A DNA stretch of 48,218 bases from contig CALUGA010000019.1 of the NCBI GenBank assembly GCA_944320105.1, forward strand, positions 1 to 48,218, written 5' to 3'. Both the position numbers and the translations under genes were made by a program. The DNA is from an uncultured Prevotella sp. (GTDB taxonomy: Bacteria > Bacteroidota > Bacteroidia > Bacteroidales > Bacteroidaceae). The notes beneath the pieces were generated by a model. The model searched no databases. It was not told the origin of the DNA and was given only the letters and a program-made list of their open reading frames with translations. Positions 23,721-33,149 of the stretch are shown in pieces. Numbering within the stretch: the first letter of the stretch is position 1; each line of letters starts with the position of its first letter.

Positions 23721-25376
23721 ATGGCAACCAAACCTTGGCTGAGGCGGCTGGCCTTTCCCCTTTACATAGTGGCGGCGGCAGCCTTCCTGTGCCTCCAGGC
23801 CCTGCAGGGGCTGTCGTTCCTCGACATAGGCATGTATCTCGCGGGCTACCGCCACTTCAATTCCGACCCTTGGTCGTGCTACTACCTGGGCCAGTGGTTC
23901 CTCACCTACAAGCTCACCGGGGCCTTGTGCAGCCTCCTCGGCATAAACACTTTCTTTGGCATAAGGCTTTTGGCCGTGGCCCTCAACGTGGCCACGCAGA
24001 CCGCCATCTACCTTTACCTCCGCCGTTTTGTACCCCGCCGCCACATCATGGCTGGACTGGCGCTGGCCACGCTGGCCTGCTTCGGCAGCTACACCGACAT
24101 AAACTACAACGACTGGTCGGCCTCGCTGCTGGCTGTGGCCATCATGGCCTACCACGCCGGAGCCTTTGCCCGGCGCGTGCCGTGGCTCGTGGCAGTTTCG
24201 GGCGCGGTGGTGGGCGTAGCCTTCTTCTTCCGCGCCGTCAACCTTTCCTTTGTGGCCCTGCCCCTGCTTGCCGTGGCCGTTAGCCGGTGCTGCGGCGCCC
24301 GCCTGGGTCGCAGGCGGCAGATGGCGCTCTTTGCCTCGGGCTGCGCGGCGGGCTGTGCCGCCGTGCTCCTCCTGGCGTGGGCCGACGGCAGCATAGGCAT
24401 AATAGCCCAAACGGCGGCCGACCTCGCGGCCATAGGCGGCAGTGCCGACGACCCCCACAGCCTCAAGGCCGTGGCCGTGAGCCTCTACACCGTGTGGCGG
24501 GGCTACCTTTCGGGCTTCGCCCCGGCGGCGGCCATGGCAGCCCTGATGGTGGTGGCCGGGCTGAGGCTTGGCGGCGCGCGGCGCGTGCTGGCTCTGGCGG
24601 CTCTGGCCTTTGCCTTGGTGCTGAGCATATATATGTGGGAGCCTCCGGGCAACGTAACCGCCGGGGTGGCCGTGGCGGCCCTGGCGTTCGTGGTGGCGCG
24701 CGGGCAGGTCCGGGGCAAGGCCGTGAGCCTTTTCGTGCTGTCGCTGCTCGTGCCGATAGTGTTTCCCGCCGGCAGCAACGGCGGCACGGCCTTCTTCGGG
24801 CAGTATGTGGGCTTCCTCTCCACGCCCCTGGCTCTGTCGGTGCTTGTATCTCTCAAGCCCGCTGCCGGGCTGCGGGCGACCCGCGCCTACGGTGCTGCAC
24901 TGCGCGCCGCCTACGCCGCCCTGTGCGCTGCGCTGCTGCTGGCCAATGCGCGCCGCCCGCTCATGGAAGACGGCACGCGCGCCGAGTGCCGCCACGCCAT
25001 AGGCTGCGAGGCCACCGGCCCCATACTTATCACCGAGGCCAACGCCGCGCTCTACCGCTACCTGCTGCGCGAGGCCAAGCCACTGATACCATGCGGCAGC
25101 TACATGGTGTGCAACTTCTCCACGCCGATGATTTCGGTGATGGACTGCAAGCCGTATGCAGTGTTCTCCGACGTGTTCACGTCTGACGCCATGAACACGC
25201 GCTACATCCGCATCGCCCACGCCCGGGCAGGCGGGGGCGGCAGGTTGCCCGTGATGCTGCTCGACCGCAAGTCCATGACGCCGGGCTTTGCCCACGTGGA
25301 GGCAGAGCTGCGCTCCCTCGGCACCTACCGCACGGCATGGGTCGACGGGTGCTACGAGCTTCTCGTGCCATGGTGA
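23721..25376 (+). CDS. polytopic membrane protein, possibly GT-C-like
   Basis: 551 residues with about ten to twelve hydrophobic helices spread from residue 12 to 430, then a soluble C-terminal part of about 130 residues ending with CYELLVPW. The N-terminal loop after helix 1 reads SFLDIGMYLAGYRHFNSDPW, which resembles the acidic first loop of GT-C glycosyltransferases, but no full family signature is recognised. The start is the MATKPWLRRL methionine 43 bases after the thiF-like gene. Very GC-rich coding with a long open antisense frame. Function unknown; an envelope glycan role is only suggested by topology. Confidence 0.7.
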   Translation: MATKPWLRRLAFPLYIVAAAAFLCLQALQGLSFLDIGMYLAGYRHFNSDPWSCYYLGQWFLTYKLTGALCSLLGINTFFGIRLLAVALNVATQTAIYLYLRRFVPRRHIMAGLALATLACFGSYTDINYNDWSASLLAVAIMAYHAGAFARRVPWLVAVSGAVVGVAFFFRAVNLSFVALPLLAVAVSRCCGARLGRRRQMALFASGCAAGCAAVLLLAWADGSIGIIAQTAADLAAIGGSADDPHSLKAVAVSLYTVWRGYLSGFAPAAAMAALMVVAGLRLGGARRVLALAALAFALVLSIYMWEPPGNVTAGVAVAALAFVVARGQVRGKAVSLFVLSLLVPIVFPAGSNGGTAFFGQYVGFLSTPLALSVLVSLKPAAGLRATRAYGAALRAAYAALCAALLLANARRPLMEDGTRAECRHAIGCEATGPILITEANAALYRYLLREAKPLIPCGSYMVCNFSTPMISVMDCKPYAVFSDVFTSDAMNTRYIRIAHARAGGGGRLPVMLLDRKSMTPGFAHVEAELRSLGTYRTAWVDGCYELLVPW

Positions 25377-25680
25377 CGGGCGGCCCTTTTGGCGCTCCGT
25401 GCAGCGTGGCTTTTGCATCCTGTGCAACACGCTGAGCCTCAGGTTGTTGCAAAGCGGCCCGTTTGGGATTCCAAAACAGGCCGTTTCGCGGTGCGAAACG
25501 GCCCGTTTTGCAAATCCGCCCCGGGCAGGGTGGAGCGGGCGCAGCGGCGCAAGCCCGGGGCGCACGCTGCCCATGGGCAGGCACCCTCGCATTGCCAAGA
25601 GTACGGAAATGGGGCTGCGAAGTGTATGTTTTGTAAATAAATCAACTATTTTAATGCCAAAATGTGATATTTGTGTGTGT
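25377..25680. other. spacer with family B repeat
   Basis: No gene is seen between the polytopic protein and the first T9SS gene. The family B palindrome cluster (25422-25515) occupies the first part, and an AT-rich stretch leads into the promoter at 25686. Confidence 0.65.
25422..25515. repeat. family B palindrome cluster, copy 2
   Basis: A caacacgctgagcctcaggt hairpin with ttgttgcaaa is followed by cggcccgtttgggattccaa, an aaacaggccgttt palindrome and a gcgaaacggcccgttttgca unit. The modules match copy 1 (8039-8137) but in a different order, with the ctgagcctcag hairpin placed first. Confidence 0.8.
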
Positions 25681-25685
25681 TTTTC

Positions 25686-25716
25686 TTTGCCAAATCGGAT
25701 TTAATCACTACTTTTG
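25686..25716 (+). promoter_or_regulatory. Bacteroidota-type promoter of the T9SS cargo array
   Basis: TTTG at 25686-25689, a 19-base spacer, then TACTTTTG at 25709-25716. The first cargo gene starts about 100 bases downstream. Confidence 0.72.
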
Positions 25717-25814
25717 TGGCGTGTTGATAATTTTATTGCCGCGCTTGCGCATTGCGGCAAATGGGGGATTGAGTAGTAACTATGTATATAATATAATAAG
25801 GTATAAGGACAATA

Positions 25815-27734
25815 ATGAAAAGAGTATTACGCTTCTTGATTATCGGACTTCTTGCCATGTCGGCGTGCGCCTTGGCGCAGGCTGCAGCAGGCGAGACGGC
25901 CACCAACACCATCGGCTACACCAACGGCGACTTCAACAACAGGGACGGCGTGCGCCTCGAAGGCACAGGCGCGCAGCGTGCCGCCATACGCATACCGGCA
26001 GCCAAGCTGGAGCGGATGGCCGGGGCCAAGGTTACGGCCATAAAGGGCGTGTTCGGCACGCGAAACCTCAATGGAGTGACGTTCTTCATCACAGCCGACC
26101 TCGACGGCCAGCCCCTGTATGAGCAGCAGCTCAGCGGGTTCGGCACGACGTGGCGCGAGTATGCGCTGGCCACGCCGTTCGAGATAACCGGCGAGACCGA
26201 CCTCTACTTTGGCTACACCATAACCTGCAGCGACGCTTACTCGCCACTGGCCTTCGACCGCCAGTACAGCGAGCCGGGCTGCAACTACGGCTATGTTGAC
26301 GGGCAGTGGGCCGACCTCGGCTCGGCCACCTACGGCAACCTCAACCTGCAGCTCATAGTGGAGGGCGTGCCGCAGTTCACCGACGCCACCGTGCGCCCCT
26401 TCCGCGCCGACGGCTTCTACCGCGCCGGCACCGAGTACTCTTTCCAGGGCCAGCTCTTCAACTTCGGCACAGAGACGATAACCAGCTTCAGCGTGGCCAG
26501 CTCGGTCGACGGAGGCGAGGTGAGCACCCAGGCCATCACCGGCGTGAGCATAGAGCCGGGCCAGACGTACAACTTCGACCTTGAGGGCGTTGAGGCCACT
26601 GACTACGGCTACAAGGGCGTCAACATGAGCATTTCAAACGTAAACGGTGGCGCCGAGACCCTGCTCGCCGACAACAAGTGCGACGTGCAGGTGTACTTCT
26701 ACCCTCAGGGCATGCCGCGCAACTTCCTTGTGGAGAACTTCACCGGCCAGACGTGCGGCAACTGCCCCAGCGGCCACTTGGCCATGGAAGATGCCATTGA
26801 GCGCAGCGGCGAGAGCGTGGTGGCCGTGTCGTACCACTCGGGATTTGAACCCGATGACTTCACGATGATGGAAGACGCTTATTACAAGCAGTTCTATGGA
26901 GTTACGGGCGCGCCCTCGTTCATGGTGAACCGCTTCGCCAACCCCGCCATAAGCTCCACATCGCCCGCGTTCGAGTACGGCGGCATGACCACAGCCATGA
27001 TACTCGACTGCATAGAGAAGCAGGCTGCCGAGCAGCCTTACGTGGGAGTGTACATCAACACCAACTACGACGAGCAGACGCGCCGCCTCACGGGTGCCGT
27101 TGACATTGTGGCCTACCGCGACCCTAATCTCTCCAACCCATCGTTGCAGCTACTGCTTGTGCAGGATTCCATAGTTGGCAACCAGCACAGCTACACCACG
27201 GGCCTGGGCGGCTCCAACTACATGCACCGCCACGTAAACCGCGGCAGCCTCAACGGCACCTTCGGCGAGAAGCTCGGCGAGCTTAGCGCGGGGGCCGTGA
27301 TAACCAAGGAGATAGACTACACACTGCCCGAGGCCATCACTTCCTCATACGATAGCCTGTCCGTCATCCCCACCGACCCCAAGCAGATGTACCTCGTGGC
27401 CATAGTGGGCAACATCGATTCCTCCGACCCCGCCAACTGCCTCGTGCTCAACTGCGCGCAGGTTAAGTTCGGCTCGTCCACCGTCACCGGCATAAGCTCC
27501 GCACCCGCCTCCAACCCTGAGGCCGGGGCAGCAGAGGCGCGCCTCGTGGGCAGCGCAGGCTCGCTCAGGGCCGAGGGCAACTTCGACGCGCTGTATATAT
27601 ATAATGTGAGCGGCAAGCTCGCCGCGCGCTGCTCGGCACCGGGCCAGGCACTGCAGCTTGAGCCGGGAGTGTACGTAACCCGCGCCGTGAAGGGCGGGTC
27701 CACGGCCACGGCCAAGTGCGTGGTGGCGCGCTGA
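25815..27734 (+). CDS. Omp28-like T9SS cargo with thioredoxin CxxC motif
   Basis: 639 residues. The signal peptide (about 1-24) is followed by a beta-rich domain (about 30-180), an Ig-like stretch (195-300) and an Omp28/thioredoxin-like domain. That domain begins NFLVENFTGQTCGNCPSGH, with the CGNC pair near residue 313, and continues VAVSYHSG and GAPSFMVNR, the cis-Pro loop of a thioredoxin fold. The C-terminus is a T9SS type A sorting domain (LYIYNVSGKLAARC ... LEPGVYVTRAV). The protein should therefore reach the surface carrying a redox-like fold. It is the first of four consecutive T9SS cargo genes and the only one with a clear promoter. Confidence 0.82.
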   Translation: MKRVLRFLIIGLLAMSACALAQAAAGETATNTIGYTNGDFNNRDGVRLEGTGAQRAAIRIPAAKLERMAGAKVTAIKGVFGTRNLNGVTFFITADLDGQPLYEQQLSGFGTTWREYALATPFEITGETDLYFGYTITCSDAYSPLAFDRQYSEPGCNYGYVDGQWADLGSATYGNLNLQLIVEGVPQFTDATVRPFRADGFYRAGTEYSFQGQLFNFGTETITSFSVASSVDGGEVSTQAITGVSIEPGQTYNFDLEGVEATDYGYKGVNMSISNVNGGAETLLADNKCDVQVYFYPQGMPRNFLVENFTGQTCGNCPSGHLAMEDAIERSGESVVAVSYHSGFEPDDFTMMEDAYYKQFYGVTGAPSFMVNRFANPAISSTSPAFEYGGMTTAMILDCIEKQAAEQPYVGVYINTNYDEQTRRLTGAVDIVAYRDPNLSNPSLQLLLVQDSIVGNQHSYTTGLGGSNYMHRHVNRGSLNGTFGEKLGELSAGAVITKEIDYTLPEAITSSYDSLSVIPTDPKQMYLVAIVGNIDSSDPANCLVLNCAQVKFGSSTVTGISSAPASNPEAGAAEARLVGSAGSLRAEGNFDALYIYNVSGKLAARCSAPGQALQLEPGVYVTRAVKGGSTATAKCVVAR

Positions 27735-27807
27735 GCCACAGCCGGCCCGCCCCCGCCGGGGCGGCCGGCGCACCAACAACAGAACCGTAAACTATAATAT
27801 TTTGCCT

Positions 27808-30800
27808 ATGAAAAAGCATTACGCAGCCGCCCTGCTGGCGGCAATGGCAATGGCGACGGGCGCGCAGGCGCAGTCGCCCGACATGAAGGTGAGGGCCGTC
27901 GAGACCTATGGAACACACATGGGTGGCGAGGGCCTCTCGAAAAAGGTGGTGACCTACTACAACGCAGAAAACCGCATCATCGGCGAGGCCACCTACGGCA
28001 GCGGCACCGACCTGCAGAGCTACAAGACGTATGAGTACGACGCCAACGGCAAGCTGCTCCGCACGTGGTCGCAGAACTACAAGTACGGCGACGGAGGGCG
28101 CATGGAGTGGCAGGCCTCAAAGGACACCGTGACCTATACCTATGACGCCTCGGGCAACCTCACCGGCACTTACGACCAGCTGCTGGGCTACTCGATGGCT
28201 TACGAGTACGACGCCGAGGGCAACATGACGCGCAAGGCGCAGGTGAACACCGACTACGCAGGCGAGTTCGGCGCCGTGGGGAGCACCTACGAGCTTTGGA
28301 GCGAGGAGTATGATGACTTCGCCGCGCCCAACTGCCCGCAGACCATCTACGGCGACGGCAAGTACAGCCAGTATCGCTTCACGGTCGAGGCCACATACGA
28401 CGACTCGAACCGCATCACTGAGAAGAAGCGCTACAACGTGAAAGACGAGCTCACGCAGGTGGAGCGCTGGACGTACAACGGCACTGTGCCAACGCTCTAC
28501 GAGACGTTCAAGGTGGAGACCAAGGACGGCGAGCAGGTGGAGACGCCCAAGAGCAAGACGGAGTACACCGTGGTGGGCGAGTCGCCGCTGCGCTTGCAGG
28601 CGGTAAACTCAACTTACTCGCAGTACACGGGCGACATGGGCGAGCTGGTGCAGGAGTGGCTGCAGGCCGCCACGCATACCATCACCGAGTACTTCACCCC
28701 CGACCCGGCGTCGGCCCCTGAGCTTGCCCTGGCCGTCGACCCAGACAGGCTCAACACCGTCGTGCTCACCTTTACCGCAGCCCCGATAGAGGGCGTGGCA
28801 AACGTGGCCTACGACGTGTTCCGCAAGGGCGAGAAGATAGCCCGCGTGAATGGCAGCGACGCCGTTGACGGCAAGCTCACCTATACCGACGAGCGCGTGC
28901 CAAACGGCACGTATGCCTACTTCGTGCAGTCCGTGGATGCTTCCGAAGCCACCGTGGGCCGGGGCATGAACTGCTCCGACGTGGAAGAGATGGAGTTTGA
29001 CACCGAGCTGCCCGCACCCACGAGGGTGAGGACGCACTCCGTGAGCTACCTGGGAGCCGAGTGCACGGCCACCGTTACATGGGATGCGCCTGAGGCCGCC
29101 GACGGGCTTGAGGTGAAAGGCTACAACATCTACACCGAGGGAGCAAGGCTGCCGCTCAACTCCACGCCCGGAACAGCTACAGAGCTGCCTACGGTGAACC
29201 CGATCACGGGTACTTCATACGAAGTGCCGCTGGGCGCTGGCGACGCCGAGACGCTGCTCACCGAGCGCGTGTTCGTGGAGGCCGTCTACGACCTTGGCAT
29301 AGCCAGGAGCAGCGTGGCCACCATCACCAACAAGGAATACAACATGGGCAAGCTCGCCCTGCGCACTACCGAGACGTGGGGCAACGCGCTGGGCGACGTG
29401 CCTAACGACCGCATCTCGGCCAAGGTAGTGAAATACTACAACGCCGACAACAAGGTGAGCGCCATCGTGAACTACGGCGCTAACGTGCAGACGGGGGCCT
29501 TCGAGCCTACGAGCTACCAGGGCGCCATCTTCGACGGCGAGGGCCGCGTGGCCAAGATGTTCAACCAGCAGCGCGGCCTCTACGACGGCCTGCACATGGC
29601 ATGGAACGAGGCCAACGACACGATATGGTATGACTACGACGAGCAGGGCAACCTCATCCGCGAGCATAGCATACACTCGGCCGACAGCATCCTCTACACC
29701 TACGACGACCAGGGGCGCCGCACCGGCTACTACCGCTACCTGAAGGGCAACAGCCAGGATGTGATGGAGCAACTGGAGTACACCGACTTCAACGACGCCG
29801 GCCTGCCACAGACCATCCTCGGCGACGGGAAATACTCTTCATACAAGAAGACTTTCAAGGTGGAATACGACGAGCAGGGCAACATCACCAAGCGCGAGAC
29901 TTACAACAACAGCGATGTGCTCACCCAGATAGAGCGATACACCTACGAGATGGGCGTGCCATCGTCGTATGAGCTGAACAACGTGAAGAACGTGCAGGGC
30001 GAGGGCGATGGCATGACCTACGACGAGGTGCCGAGCAAGAAGACGCTCTACACCGTGGTGGGCTACGAGCCGCTGCGCCTCAGGAACGACAGGTACACTT
30101 ACACCTACGGCGAGTGGGGCAGCTATCCTTACTTCAACGTGGAGGAGTACTTCGAGCCGCAGGCCGCCTCTGCGCCGCAGCTCACGGTGGAGCCGGTGGA
30201 CGGCGAGCTTAACAGCTTGAGGCTCACCTTCAACGCCACGACGATTGACGGCGCCGAGAGCACCGCATACGACATCTTCCGCCACGGCATCAAGCTGGCC
30301 CGCGTTGACGCAAGCCAGGCCGAGGGCGGGAGCGTAACCTACGTGGACCGCAACGTGGAGAACGGCTACTACGACTACTTCGTGCAGGCCGTTGACCCCG
30401 CCGTGGCTTCCGACGGGCAGGACGTGATGAACTCCTACGGCTACGGCATGAACGTGTCGAACACCGTAAGGCAGGTGCTCAACACCGAGCTGCCGGCGCC
30501 CACTAACATCCGCGTGGCCAGCTTCGAGTATGTGGGCGGCGTTTGCTACGCCAACATCATCTGGGACGAGCCTGCCGACAAGGACGCCTACATGCTGCAG
30601 TCGTACAACGTGTTCCGCTCAGGCTCCAAGGCACCGGATAACTCGGAGTTCGATGGCATGGAGACCGTTGAGGTACCGATCCTGACCAACGCTTACCGTC
30701 TCTCGCTCGGCGAGGGCAACGAGGGCACCAACCTCTCCGCTGAGATTTACGTGCAGGCCGTGTACGCGATAGGAAAGGTCAACAGCGAGGTGGTTACCAT

Positions 30801-31047
30801 CACTAACCACGATGCCGTTGACGGCATAGGCGCAGCCACGGCGGGCAACTGCATCCGCCTCTCCGGCACCACGCTCACCGCTGCCGACGGGGCCGTGTTC
30901 GACGTGTACACCATCGATGGCGCCGCAGTGGCCAAGGGCTGCAAAGGCTCGCTTGCGCTGGGCGGCAAGGCCGGGGTTTACATCGTGAAAGTAAACAACG
31001 GGGGCAAGGTTTCCACCCACAAGGTGGTGGTGCGCCCCGGCGAGTGA
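27808..31047 (+). CDS. T9SS cargo protein built from a ~500-residue tandem duplication
   Basis: 1079 residues with a signal peptide (ending ATGAQAQ) and a T9SS type A tail (VFDVYTIDGAAVAKGC ... GKAGVYIVKVNNGGK). Residues about 30-510 and 511-1000 are two copies of one unit. Each starts with a YD-like beta region (TTETWGNALGD or AVETYGTHMGG, then YDANGKL or YDEQGNL repeats), followed by two fibronectin-III-like domains (AYDVFRKGEKIARVN and AYDIFRHGIKLARVD; FDTELPAPTRVR and LNTELPAPTNIR). No catalytic residues are recognised, so an adhesin or scaffold role is inferred. The ATG at 27808 is preferred to the TTG six bases upstream. A hairpin follows the gene. Confidence 0.75.
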   Translation: MKKHYAAALLAAMAMATGAQAQSPDMKVRAVETYGTHMGGEGLSKKVVTYYNAENRIIGEATYGSGTDLQSYKTYEYDANGKLLRTWSQNYKYGDGGRMEWQASKDTVTYTYDASGNLTGTYDQLLGYSMAYEYDAEGNMTRKAQVNTDYAGEFGAVGSTYELWSEEYDDFAAPNCPQTIYGDGKYSQYRFTVEATYDDSNRITEKKRYNVKDELTQVERWTYNGTVPTLYETFKVETKDGEQVETPKSKTEYTVVGESPLRLQAVNSTYSQYTGDMGELVQEWLQAATHTITEYFTPDPASAPELALAVDPDRLNTVVLTFTAAPIEGVANVAYDVFRKGEKIARVNGSDAVDGKLTYTDERVPNGTYAYFVQSVDASEATVGRGMNCSDVEEMEFDTELPAPTRVRTHSVSYLGAECTATVTWDAPEAADGLEVKGYNIYTEGARLPLNSTPGTATELPTVNPITGTSYEVPLGAGDAETLLTERVFVEAVYDLGIARSSVATITNKEYNMGKLALRTTETWGNALGDVPNDRISAKVVKYYNADNKVSAIVNYGANVQTGAFEPTSYQGAIFDGEGRVAKMFNQQRGLYDGLHMAWNEANDTIWYDYDEQGNLIREHSIHSADSILYTYDDQGRRTGYYRYLKGNSQDVMEQLEYTDFNDAGLPQTILGDGKYSSYKKTFKVEYDEQGNITKRETYNNSDVLTQIERYTYEMGVPSSYELNNVKNVQGEGDGMTYDEVPSKKTLYTVVGYEPLRLRNDRYTYTYGEWGSYPYFNVEEYFEPQAASAPQLTVEPVDGELNSLRLTFNATTIDGAESTAYDIFRHGIKLARVDASQAEGGSVTYVDRNVENGYYDYFVQAVDPAVASDGQDVMNSYGYGMNVSNTVRQVLNTELPAPTNIRVASFEYVGGVCYANIIWDEPADKDAYMLQSYNVFRSGSKAPDNSEFDGMETVEVPILTNAYRLSLGEGNEGTNLSAEIYVQAVYAIGKVNSEVVTITNHDAVDGIGAATAGNCIRLSGTTLTAADGAVFDVYTIDGAAVAKGCKGSLALGGKAGVYIVKVNNGGKVSTHKVVVRPGE

Positions 31048-31097
31048 AGCATGGGCTTGCGCCCTTGGGCGCGGGCTGCATGATAGATGATTAGCGT

Positions 31098-31127
31098 AAG
31101 TATGTGCCTGCAATACGGCACATACTT
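31098..31127. terminator. hairpin between T9SS cargo genes
   Basis: aagtatgtgcc (31098-31108) pairs perfectly with ggcacatactt (31117-31127) around an 8-base loop, followed by attttg. It is a likely terminator of the 27808 gene, so the array may not be one operon. Confidence 0.65.
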
Positions 31128-31196
31128 ATTTTGAGTTAAGAACAGCAGGGCGGCGGGCCTCACCCGGGGCTGCGGCCGCGCAAAAACTTTTATACG

Positions 31197-33065
31197 ATGA
31201 TAAAGAAAGCACTTACAGCGGTGGCGGCAGCCACAATAGCATCGTCAGCGGCGGCGCAGGTAGACATGCCGTTCCACGAGGACTTCGATGGCGGCATGCC
31301 GGCGACGTTCACCACGATGGACCGCGACGAGAACCCAATCTCACCAGTTTACTACAAGGGCGTGCAGCCAAGCCCCTCATGGACGGTGGGCGAGATAAGC
31401 AGCGAAGGCAACAATGCCGCGTTCAGCTTCTCGCGCTCCACGTTCGACATGGAGCAAGACAACTGGCTCATCACCCCGGCCATAAAGCTGCCGGAGGGCA
31501 GCGAGCCGGTGCTGCGCTGGGCCGCCAGGTCGGTGGCCGAGAGCTTCCCCGAGGACTACAAGGTCATGGTGTCGGCCAGCGGCACCGAGCCGTCGGCATT
31601 CACCGAGCTGGCTTCCGTAGCCGGCGAGCGCTACTTCTGGACTGAGCGCGCCCTCTCGCTGGCCGATTACGCCGGGCAGACGGTGAACATCGCGTTCGTA
31701 TGCACGAGCCTTAACAAGTTCATCCTTGCCATCGACGACATCTACGTGGGCGAGCCGCAGGGCTACAGCTTCACGGCCAAGACCACCTCGAGCCACTTCG
31801 CCGGCACGGAGGCCACGGCCCCGGTGAGCGGCATACTGACCAACACCGGGCGCAAGGCCACCGTGGCTGCGGTGTGCCTCAACACCGCCAGTGGCAGCAC
31901 AACCAAGCAGTGCGACCTGACGCTGCAGCCCGGCGACACCATGAGCTACGCCTTCAACATGCCCATTGAGCCCCACAGCGTAAACCGCTACACAGTGAGC
32001 CTACGCTTCGCCGACGGCGCCGACAGCACCGTGCATGCCGACAGCGTGGTGGCGTCTTACTTCCCCCGCACCCTCGTGCTCGACGAAGGCACGGGCAACT
32101 GGTGCGCCACTTGCCCCAGCATGATGCCTTACCTTGCCGAGGTGAAGGAGCGCATGGGCAGCGACGTCATCGTGATATCGACGCACATCACCGACCCGCT
32201 CACCTGCAAGGACTACTCCAGCCAGGACGGCATGGGCTACGTGTTCCAAGGGTCGATACCCGTGTTCACTTACAACAGGAGCGAGAGCTACGACTACAAG
32301 AACTACGACGTTTACCATACCGACGGTTTCCTGGAGCGAGCCATGCTCCTGCCCACCTACGCCATGATAACGGCCACAGCCGAGCAGCAGGGCGCCGAGG
32401 TGGCAATAAAGGCCAACGTGCAGTTTGCCAAGGACTATGACAACCGCCGGGGCTACTACACCGTGGGCTTCGCCCTCATCGACAACGCCTACGAGCAGCA
32501 CGACATACCGCAGAAAAACAACTGCACCACCGTCTCCGATGAGGAATACAGGTACATGCCTGTGGCGATACCGGGCGAGATGATGGTTTACCGCGACTTG
32601 CCCATCGAGGCGTCGACGGCCTTCGCCGGCATAGAGGGCTCGCTGCCCGAGGAGATAAAGGCCGGCGAGACCTACACCGTGGACTACCGCCTGCCAATAC
32701 CCGACAGCCTCACCTACGGCGACGACGAGCTTACCGTGGTGGGCTTCGTGTTCCAGAAGCGCTCCTACGAGCTGCTCAACGCCACGGCGGTGCCGCTTAC
32801 GTATGACCGCCAGGCCGTGGGCATAGGCTCAGTGGCCGCCGCCAGCGGCGCCACCATATCGCGCCGTGCCGACGGCAGCCTGGCCGTGGCCCTGCCCGGC
32901 GGTGCCGAGGGTGTGGCCAGCGTTTACAGCCTCGACGGCCGCCTCGTAAGGCAGGCCGCAGTGGGCGGCGGCTCCGCCACGGTAGACTGCCGTGGCCTGA
33001 AGGGCTGCTACGTGGTCAAGGTGGCGGCCGGCGGCAGCGAGGCCGTGGCCAAGGTTGTGCTCTGA
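31197..33065 (+). CDS. T9SS cargo with cleaved-adhesin and Omp28/thioredoxin-like domains
   Basis: 622 residues. After the signal peptide (about 1-20) comes a jelly-roll of the cleaved-adhesin type known from gingipains: FHEDFDGGMPATFTTMD (about 24-40), DNWLITPAIKLPEG and LAIDDIYVG (about 176-184). A short Ig-like part leads to an Omp28/thioredoxin domain with RTLVLDEGTGNWCATCPSMM, whose CATC pair is near residues 302-305, and VIVISTHITDP. The protein ends in a T9SS type A domain (VYSLDGRLVRQ ... GCYVVKVAAGGSEA). It shares the CxxC module with the 25815 protein. A redox or disulfide role outside the cell is possible but not shown. Confidence 0.8.
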   Translation: MIKKALTAVAAATIASSAAAQVDMPFHEDFDGGMPATFTTMDRDENPISPVYYKGVQPSPSWTVGEISSEGNNAAFSFSRSTFDMEQDNWLITPAIKLPEGSEPVLRWAARSVAESFPEDYKVMVSASGTEPSAFTELASVAGERYFWTERALSLADYAGQTVNIAFVCTSLNKFILAIDDIYVGEPQGYSFTAKTTSSHFAGTEATAPVSGILTNTGRKATVAAVCLNTASGSTTKQCDLTLQPGDTMSYAFNMPIEPHSVNRYTVSLRFADGADSTVHADSVVASYFPRTLVLDEGTGNWCATCPSMMPYLAEVKERMGSDVIVISTHITDPLTCKDYSSQDGMGYVFQGSIPVFTYNRSESYDYKNYDVYHTDGFLERAMLLPTYAMITATAEQQGAEVAIKANVQFAKDYDNRRGYYTVGFALIDNAYEQHDIPQKNNCTTVSDEEYRYMPVAIPGEMMVYRDLPIEASTAFAGIEGSLPEEIKAGETYTVDYRLPIPDSLTYGDDELTVVGFVFQKRSYELLNATAVPLTYDRQAVGIGSVAAASGATISRRADGSLAVALPGGAEGVASVYSLDGRLVRQAAVGGGSATVDCRGLKGCYVVKVAAGGSEAVAKVVL

Positions 33066-33149
33066 CGCCGCGGCCCCGGCAGCGGGCCAAGGCTTCGGGC
33101 TTAGCGTGAAGATACATTCAAACCAAACATTCACAGAGATATCAAAAAA

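Noticed and set aside
23700-25598. 632-codon open frame on the minus strand
   Set aside because: It is antisense to the polytopic membrane protein, has a His/Gly/Arg-rich composition with no domain, and arises from GC-rich codon use.
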